Positions 56,537 to 64,000 of a stretch of 64,000 nucleotides of DNA are shown in pieces. This DNA comes from Grammothele lineata (taxonomy: Eukaryota > Basidiomycota > Agaricomycetes > Polyporales > Polyporaceae): contig NDFF03000013.1 in assembly GCA_002150815.3 (NCBI GenBank), positions 62,001-126,000 on the forward strand, given 5' to 3'. The position numbers and the translations under genes were made by a program. Under the pieces are notes generated by a model. That model worked only from the letters and a program-made list of their open reading frames with translations. It did not search any database and was not told the DNA's origin. How positions within the stretch are numbered: the first letter of the stretch is position 1; every line of letters starts with the position of its first letter.

Positions 56537-57882
56537 TTGTATGAGGTGAGCATTCTGCCTGAAGTACAAACCTGGAACATGTCGACTAACAGTGTCCCCG
56601 TCTACTCAGTCAATTTCGACAGCAGTAACAGAAGCAATTGTAGTCAGATACCCCCCACTCCACACACTGTAGGATTATTAACTCACTCATTCTAACGGCA
56701 CAATATATATCATATCATACTCGACGAACTGTACAACCACATTCCTGGACGCATTGCAGATGGGACTGGCGCCATGACACGTATTTTTATGTATGATCTA
56801 GACAGTCAAGCATTTCAATGTACTCATTCACAATGTGTTCCTTTCCACGGTATACGGCGTTCTCTCGTGGGTTCTTTGATCACCTGCGATGACCTGTACG
56901 CATTTCATCCCTTCATCTCGGAGTCATTCATCATTCAACCCGGGCCACTTAACATTTGTGCGCTCATAATGTTCAATCGGTGGATATAATGACTCAGGCT
57001 TGTAGCGGAGTCGTAATATTTACCTTGTGCATGTCGTCCGATAGGTGGGAACATGGCCGCACTGGCGTTGATCGGTACTGGGCGACACTACCGTGACTAT
57101 CAAGTCATTGGTGCGAACTCACTCCTCATATTCCAGCGCATAGTCTCAAACATGGCACTATGGAATATGCAGGGAATGGTGGTACGAGAGTGAACGAAAT
57201 GTTGGCGAGTGGTCGGTCGATGTTGGCGGTCTTCTTAAGCCGTTGACAGACATCTCGACGTCACACAAATTATAGAAGTGGCGGTTCCCATATTGAGCGA
57301 CTCGGAGCGGATCTGACACGGAGCAGCAGCGAGGACACAGGGAGACACCGAGCACCCTTGTGTCCACCGGAATACGGTATAGAATCCAATCACAAGTGGG
57401 TAGTATTTGATAGGATTTGGGCGATTTTCCGGGATTCGATAGGACGCACGGTCGGCAAATTCCCCTAAAAGGGCCATACGTACACCGGGAAACATGGCTC
57501 CTTGAACGGAAGTTGCTTTTCTACGTAATTAGCAGCGTTCTCTTCCCAGATTCGACGGTCTAGGCAAGTCGGGAGTGCAACAGACTCCGTTCAGCGGACG
57601 ACGTAGCGGATATGGGTAATAGGAATACAGCTACATACGGAGAAGGATGGTGCACGAGGTGGAGCTACCCTGAACTCGACCGTGGCTCGGCGGCTTCTAG
57701 CCTATGCGCGCGCCCACACGACACACCCAAACTATATGACACAGACCAGAGTGCAAGAGCATGCCGTGGCAGGGGTTGTAGCACAGAGAGAAGCTCGGGA
57801 GACAAGAGCTGCCGTATTGAGATGCCCAACAGCCTCCAGGAAGTCGAACCTGGGTGAGCGATCCCACGCTCCCCGGTTCGGG
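56537..57882. other. 1.35-kb intergenic region between convergent genes
   Basis: This holds the 3' flanks of the charged-helix gene and the J-protein gene. It is locally AT-rich (ATATATATC near 56703-56711). No gene is recognised. If the J-protein gene once had a longer C-terminus, its remains would lie here, but I found no zinc-finger coding sequence. Confidence 0.45.
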
Positions 57883-59463
57883 TCACACCCGCACACCCGC
57901 GAGGTGCGCCGCGAAGCAGCCCGGGCATATACACGGTGCATTGCGACACACGTACCGCGGGTCGATACTGCGCACCGTTGCGACCAAACCCTGTAGATGA
58001 CACGGGCCGAGCGAGTTAACAGACGTTTAGACTCGCGGAGGTATCGGGCAATCCACGGCTCCACAACAGGTCTCGCGCACTCACCCGGACCGCTTTATTA
58101 TAGTCATGACGCGCGCGATTGCGGCGTTTTTTCTCTTGCGCTCGCGTCCTCCTGGACGCCCGTAAGGCAAAAACCGATGGACGTTCAGTACGGGTGCATA
58201 CAGTACGCGTACACGGTGTGCAAAATACGGCGTCCTCACCTTCTAGCATTGCGGCTGTTCTCGTCCTGTGGCTCGTTGAGCACGTCCGGGAACTCCTTCG
58301 CGGTCTCGAACACCGTCCACGCCCTGTAGAATTCCCCAACGCTGTTCCGGTCGCCCCCAAACCAAGACACGCGTCGCTGCGCCCACGGTGTGTGTAGCGA
58401 GCCGAAGACGGGGAGCGCGTCCCCACTTCCATCCGGCTCGTCCTTCGCGATGCGCGCGAAGAGACGCGCGCATACGGCATACAAGCTCTGTTTACTCACA
58501 CGAAGGACGCGAGGTGCGCGCGGCACGGGGATTAGTCTGCGACTCGGGTGAGCAAGGATGCTCGACGCACTCTCGGGCCGTCGTCGAAGAAGCTTATCCC
58601 CGGCTGAATCTTCAGGAGCATGAGCGAGATATTATGCGCAGTGAGCGCGCCAATGTCGATGTTGTCCACGTCCAGGTCAAAGGTGTTTTGATTTCCGCCA
58701 AAAAACCAGCCGCCGTCCGCACGCGCGCCGCCAAAGGGGAACGCACCTTGAGGCGCGCCCCACGCAGGCTCGGCGGGGAACCGGGGCCCTGGGGGCGGCC
58801 TGCGCGGTGCGAACGTTCGGGGATCGACACGCATGTACCCGGGCATCGTCGCAGTCACATCGGCCGCATTTTCCCCGGCCTCTTGGCGGGCTACAGACTC
58901 GCGTCGAGCCCGTTCGCGATATACCTTCTCGCTGTCGTGGATCGCGCGTCGCTGGTGTTCGCACGGGAACGTCGGCATCAATATCTACGGCGTAGAGAAT
59001 GTGCTGCGCATTGCATTTACCTGAGAATCACTTAGTGTCTGCCATCCCGAGAGTCGTGGAGCGGGAAGCCCCGGTTGTATGGCAACGACGGATCGTCGAT
59101 GAACGTGTGAGAGTAGGGTGGAGTGTTAAGTCCCCGCAGCTGAACTTCGAAAGCTCGCGTGCCCACCTCGTATGCGTGTTGTATCGCTGCAAACCGCCGA
59201 GTGGCACCCTCGGAATCGCCGACATTTTTGTCAGGGTGGTGCACCAGAGCCAATGAACGATAAGCAGCCTACAGGCATAGCATTAGAGTATTCTGGAGCA
59301 GCTGTGGGGGTCCCGAAGAGCAAAGGACGAGTGTACTCACCTTAATCTCTACGCCACTCGCAGCTTCGTCCACGCCCAAGACGATGTAGCAGTCGTCGGA
59401 CTCGAACTGCGCGTATTTGAGAGCATTATCCTCTTCTTTCAACGCGGACTCTGCAGAACCCAT
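57883..59463 (-). CDS. JJJ1/DNAJC21-like J-domain protein, C-terminally short
   Basis: Relatives act as Hsp70 co-chaperones in late 60S ribosome maturation. Minus-strand exons: 59463-59341, 59268-59167, 58984-58571, 58487-58240, 58151-58085, 57990-57883, giving 353 residues. The J domain is near residues 24-85 ([34 protein letters not shown] with the HPD motif, [11 protein letters not shown]). The middle carries the family pattern [34 protein letters not shown], a basic segment ([16 protein letters not shown]) and [12 protein letters not shown]. The frame stops 22 residues later. The usual charged C-terminus and C2H2 zinc fingers are missing, and the FYxxWxxFxTxKxFxW block is degenerate after the F. 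J-domain helix IV after the second intron is also poor. It may be a divergent paralog or an eroding gene. Confidence 0.72.
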
Positions 59464-61065
59464 CGTCGCAATTAGTTTCGCGTGTTCAAGTTAGCGTGAA
59501 GGCAGATGAAAGAGATGAAAGGCATAGATGGTCCTCTCTGGCACCTCTTCTGGTTTGGCCCGACGATAATGCATGGGCGCCTCATCACAATAACTACCGG
59601 AATTGCTATCTTACTTGAATCTCGATGAAGGCTTCGCGCGCGCGCACAACTTGGCTCTTGGTCGACATCGCGGTTGAGGCGTGAGGTTGACGTTCGGCGC
59701 TGGCGTTTAGTAAGAGGTGCACCTTGTGGCGTTGTCTCTTGGCAAAAGAGTTTTGGACGAGGCGGCGGGTGGAAGAATAGTGACCTCTGCGATGTCGGGG
59801 TGGGACTCGGCGCGCGGGGATGGACCCGTTCACCGATCAAATCCATCACCAAGGAGACGACTTTAATACGGGGGAGCCAAATGTCGTGCTCCCAGTTGGC
59901 AGCGACGCATTGACGAGGAGCGGCCCCCATTCACCCGAGCGATCGTGAACGATTACCCCGCAATCGACCAGCACATTTATAAACTCGTCATGGAGCCGCA
60001 CGCGCAGCAGAATATTGCGTCCCTCTAGCTCCCTTTACGCCTCCAACCTATACCTAATCTGCACGAACATAGGACAACATTAACGACTCACATCTCAGCG
60101 ATCGGACGGACGTTCACCTACCGACAACCATAACCCCAATGTTCTTCCGTTCCGCGTACGTCAGAAACCTATAGACTCACTGGACGCATGCCAGAGCACG
60201 CAGGCCGCAAGCTAAAGGCGGCGATCGCCGATCGTCTAGAACTTCTCTCACAGTAATTGAGAACACTCGGTACGAGTTGATACAGTACTTGGTAGCACTA
60301 ACGTCCATGAGCCTATATACAGGTAGTATGAAGGAGAGTGCAAGGGCGCATACGACGATGCGGTCTATACTGATTAGATACAGCATATACAAAGGAGGAT
60401 GCTACAGTACTTTCCACACGCCCGTACACTATGTACGCACCGCGTTGGAGGGGGATATGGCTAACGCGGCGCAGGCAGTGTTCAATGTGGAGGGCAGGTG
60501 TTAGGGGGGCGACGATATAAGCGTGTGTAAGGTGAGTGCAACGAAGCGAGCGAGGATGGGGCGAGTAGGCGAGCGCGATAGCAAAACAAGAGCGCCAGAT
60601 GCGAAGAGAGGGTGACAGAGCGAGCAGATACAGGAGGCGCGAGACCGAGCAGACCATGTGAACCTTGTAACCGAATGAACCCTGGATGGTGGTGGGGACG
60701 CCAGAGCCTGAGGCGGCCGCCGGTGTGCGTGCGGGTGGGGCAGGCAGAGCGGACCCGAGGAAAAGGCGAAGCAATGATGAATATGTGCGAATGTGTAGAT
60801 GCAGCGTGTGAGTGATCAGTGCGCGGGACCCAAGAGCGGAAGTCCAAAATGAGCGAGTGTGCAATATGAGAGAATCCGGATGATGAATGAGCGTGTCATG
60901 TGAGATGCAATAATGTATGCTACGAGTGAGTGTGATAGAGAGTGGACGTGTGAGACGAAGAATGGGGCGCGCCGCACTGATAAACTGTTTTTCAACGACG
61001 GCTAGAGGGGATGTGGAGGGATAGATGCGCGGATGACACCCAGGTTCCAGAACGGGTAGAAGTGT
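59464..61065. other. 1.6-kb intergenic region
   Basis: This includes the J-protein promoter (right of 59463) and the 3' flank of the next minus-strand gene. A plus-strand TTTATAAAC word at about 59975-59983 is isolated. No gene is recognised. Confidence 0.4.
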
Positions 61066-63692
61066 TCACGAAATGTAATACCATGCCAAATTGACGCGGC
61101 CGACGTCCTTAATGACTACCTGCGCCTGGACGCGGCACACCTGCGCACGAGATCGCTGATGAGCGCTTAATCAATTTTCGTCGCGGAAGCAAACTCACCA
61201 TATCGGCAACCTCCCAGTCTTTCCAATAAACGTGCAAACTCCCGTCGTCCTTCGTCTCGATCTTCCGAAGAGGGCCAAAGCTCTCGCACCATCTCACCAC
61301 ATTCTGCACACGCCGCTGCTGCTCCATTCGCTGATGGTGCGGATCGTCGGCCGGGCTGTTGGTGGACATCGACGATGAAGATCGCGATTGGTTGAGCTCC
61401 AGAGGCGCCCCGCTGATAACTAGTTTCTTCTTTCGTCTCCGCTGACGGCCGGTGATAGACGCGAAGAAGGACTGGGGACGAGGAGATGGTACGAGAAACG
61501 AGGGTGAGGGCGTGCTTGGTGACGGGAGCGGGAGAGTCGGCCGTGGAGGCGATCCTGGCGACATAGGTCGCTCAGGGATCTGCAGCGTGAGAGGTTCTTG
61601 GATCGACGGAGGTGAAGGCAGATCGGGTGATGAATCGGGGAGGAGAAGCGGTGACTCGGGATGTAGGTAAGGGTTGGCGGCGAAGACCGGGGAGCCATCT
61701 TCAACATCGGCTGGTACGCACGACGGCGAGTCGGCCGCGAAGGGATCGGCGAACGGTTCCACGGGGGTGGCAAGCATGGATACGGTTGAGCCGTTCGACG
61801 AATTTGATGACGACAGGGAGGGGGCCACGGGGGACATAGAAAGAGAAGGGCGTGAACTTGCCGTCGACGTGGCGGGAGAGTCGATGCGGCGGATGTCGAG
61901 AACGTCGGACGAACCGCGGGGAGTGTTGGGAGGGGGGAAAGGTTTGGTCAACGAGCCAGCGCGCCCGCGGCCGGATATTAAGCTAAGGAAGCGGTCTCGC
62001 TTCCTCGACTTACTAGCCGGGGGTGATGACGCATCATCAAGGACCATCTGCCTGATGCGAGGGCGGGACGCCACCGAATCTATCGACCAGCGGGACGCTA
62101 AGCCGGTTTCACCCTCCGCGGCCCTCCCTCCCGCGGCCTGCCTTTCTCCAGCTGCCTCTCCCGGCGTTACCGTCTCGGCATCCGCCACCACGGTAGCAAC
62201 GCTCATAGGCGACGGAAGCAACGTCGGCGAAGGGATTGTGGCGAGCTCCGCGAGTTGACGCAACTGTGGCGAGGATGCTGATGATGACAGCCCGGACAGA
62301 GTTGGACGTAGTCTGCGTCTGGGACTAGAGCTTAAGGGGATGGAGCCGCTCGCGAATACCGTGGCGCTGCTGCTCCGCCCTCGACCCTTGGGCCTCGGGA
62401 TGGACTCCTCGGGCTCATCCATGACATACACACCGGCCCTCTTCTCCGTCTCGCTTTCACGTTCCTCAAGGAGCGAAAGAGTCGAAGAGATAGAAGGATA
62501 AGTCGCATGACGATGCGAACTGGGGCGCAAGGAGGGGGACCCAAGTGAAACCGATGATCGCGGGAATGCGCGTGGTTTCGAAAGGCTGCTGGTGCTGGCA
62601 AGTCGGAGAGGAGATGGTGGCGAATGGAGCTCAGCTCGCATGACACGTGGGGATGCGGAAGGGCTAGATGAGGCAGAGGATCCGGGGAACCGCTGCACTG
62701 CAGGGGAGGGTGGTGGCACTACGGGGAGGCTTGGACGTTGCCGTAGTCGTCCTGTTGGTACGTTGGGCAGCGGCTGGAGGAAAAAAACAGAATCAGAGTC
62801 TATACTCAAGGGGCGTGATAGACGATGAATGGGCGGCGAGATGGCTCGTGTGCCCACGCGAACGACCAGCGAGCGAGGGACTCGCCCAGGCTTACGCCTG
62901 GGGATTACCCGCGACGAAGGAGGCAAGTGAACATCCAATTCCCCGTTCCGCGCTAACGCCTTTCGGGCATCCCCGGCTCCTCGGATTAAGCCGAACGACC
63001 AGCGGCGGCCACGATCAAAACGGCCGCTATAGGCAGGAGGATAGCCCGAGCGCCTGAAAGCTAAAAACTTTGTGCGCCGATCGAGGAGCCACGCGCGAGC
63101 ATCCTCCCGGAGGCAAGCTCGTTCGACCCGCATGCGAGGAGGAGCACCGGTCGAACGGTATTGCTGCGACCGATGCGGCGCGCAGTAAGGCGGAGGGAAA
63201 AGGCGCACGGACGAAGCGGAGTGCAAGAAACCGGATCTGAGCGGAACATACCTTGTCAACGTCGGCCCGCGGGAGCTGCTGTAGGCTCTGGGAACGCATC
63301 CGGGGAGTCGAGGGCATGGATTGTCTGCCGGCGAAAAACGTTGGGTCATACACATATGGCAAGCACGCTTCTTCGTCTTCCTCGACTGCAACGTGAATGC
63401 GTACACGTGCGCGCGTCAGACACGTCGAGACGCCGGAGAGCATGTAGAACGCACCATCAAACAAGTCAGGAATTCCGGCAGGAGGTTCAGCGGCCTCTTC
63501 GAGAGCCCAGTTGTATTCGGATTGGATCCACTGGTCCGTGTCGTACGGGAACGCGTCTTTCTCCGAGAAGAGCGCGCTGTCTTCGCCATAGCTATAGCGG
63601 CTCTCGTAACCGAGCTGCTGCAAGAGCTCTAGCTTCGCGTCGAGTTCACGGGGCGACGCGAGGAGAGTGCGCCGCATGGGAGGGGTCTGCAT
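61066..63692 (-). CDS. Ser/Pro-rich protein with conserved C-terminal module
   Basis: Minus-strand exons: 63692-63252, 62773-61199, 61140-61066, giving 696 residues. The N-terminal ~150 residues are mixed (ELDAKLELLQQLGYESRYSY, DTDQWIQSEYNWALEEA, YVYDPTFFAGRQSMPSTP). A long Ser/Pro/Thr-rich disordered part follows. The last ~70 residues form a compact module: RVQNVVRWCESFGPLRKIE, GSLHVYWKDWEVADM, then in the last exon VCRVQAQVVIKDVGRVNLAW. Its alternation of strands and helices resembles an RNA-recognition-type fold, but RNP motifs are not evident. Intron 1 is 478 bp, far longer than others here, and may hide another exon. A stretch near 63370-63430 that I read as coding could also be a short intron. 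The function is unknown. Confidence 0.7.
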
Positions 63693-64000
63693 GGTGGGGG
63701 CGTGTCGACTGGCCGCGTGGGGGATGAGGCACAGTAAAATACGGCGCGTCGACGAACACACCTGGAGCGCCTTGGAACGCCTTGAACGCGTGGTTGAAGA
63801 GCCGAAGAGAGATGATGTAACGGTTACGTCGCGTGCAGGGAGAGACGCGAGCGCGCAGTGTTGAACAGTCAACGACGAGCAAACGTCGGGACGTGGCGGG
63901 GCGGACGGGCAGCGGGTGCTTGAGCGCGGGACCCGGGCGGGGGGAGGATCAGCGGGAAGGAGGGACAGAGGGACGGTATTTGAAGCCGAGTGCAGCTGGA
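63693..64000. other. upstream region of the last gene
   Basis: This is the promoter side of the minus-strand gene starting at 63692. In-frame upstream codons extend to 63872 without clear coding character. No other feature is recognised before the window ends. Confidence 0.4.

Noticed and set aside
57845..57865. GGTTCGACTTCC on the minus strand resembling a tRNA B box
   Set aside because: The T-arm loop would be 8 nt, no A box lies upstream at the right distance and no acceptor stem pairs.
1..64000. CRISPR arrays, operons, ribosome binding sites, rRNA genes
   Set aside because: The DNA is eukaryotic (spliced genes throughout). No evenly spaced repeat arrays and no rRNA-like segments were seen.

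Overview
This window is nuclear DNA of a filamentous fungus, most likely an Agaricomycete basidiomycete. Nearly every gene is split by many short GT-AG introns of about 48-110 bp, with CTGAC or CTAAC branch sites. The DNA is GC-rich. The families present are typical of such genomes: a fungal membrane GT2 glycosyltransferase, a non-reducing polyketide synthase, omega-type GST, bestrophin, a DUF7137-type protein, fimbrin and FKBP12. I rebuilt exon structures by hand from splice signals, reading phase and family conservation. Every joined model given keeps an open frame.

Layout: 1-2030 is the 3' part of a GT2 glycosyltransferase. 3033-4432 is the mitochondrial ADP/ATP carrier. 5071-6650 is a small copia-type LTR retroelement with identical 217-bp LTRs and a 5-bp target duplication. 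It carries only gag and sits directly against the start codon of the next gene. 6656-12166 is a KS-AT-PT-ACP-ACP-TE polyketide synthase. 12297-12902 and 13656-14006 are two tandem small hydrophilic paralogs. 14892-17183 is a zinc-finger protein. 19570-24363 is an insulysin-type M16 metallopeptidase with 18 exons. 25289-25953 is a DUF7137-like protein. 27057-28694 is a Ser/Pro-rich protein. 31363-33542 is an amidase. 34457-37021 is fimbrin. 41106-41756 and 44116-44771 are two FKBP12 genes facing each other. 45436-46854 is an omega-like GST. 48560-50687 is a bestrophin-family channel. 51995-56536 is a 1,513-residue single-exon protein dominated by a charged helix. 57883-59463 is a JJJ1/DNAJC21-like J protein that lacks its usual C-terminus. 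61066-63692 is a Ser/Pro-rich protein with a small conserved C-terminal module.

Most genes are unrelated housekeeping genes, not a functional cluster. The polyketide synthase has no tailoring enzymes beside it. The strongest finding is the retroelement insertion. It duplicated the CAG of a probable 5'-UTR splice acceptor, so the whole element now lies between a splice donor at 5013 and a duplicated acceptor 2 bases before the polyketide synthase ATG. It could be spliced out as an intron, or could supply a new promoter. Other points of note are a 4-nt microexon beside a GC-AG intron in the GST gene, paralog pairs with matching intron phases, and several gene-poor stretches, the largest at 37-41 kb.
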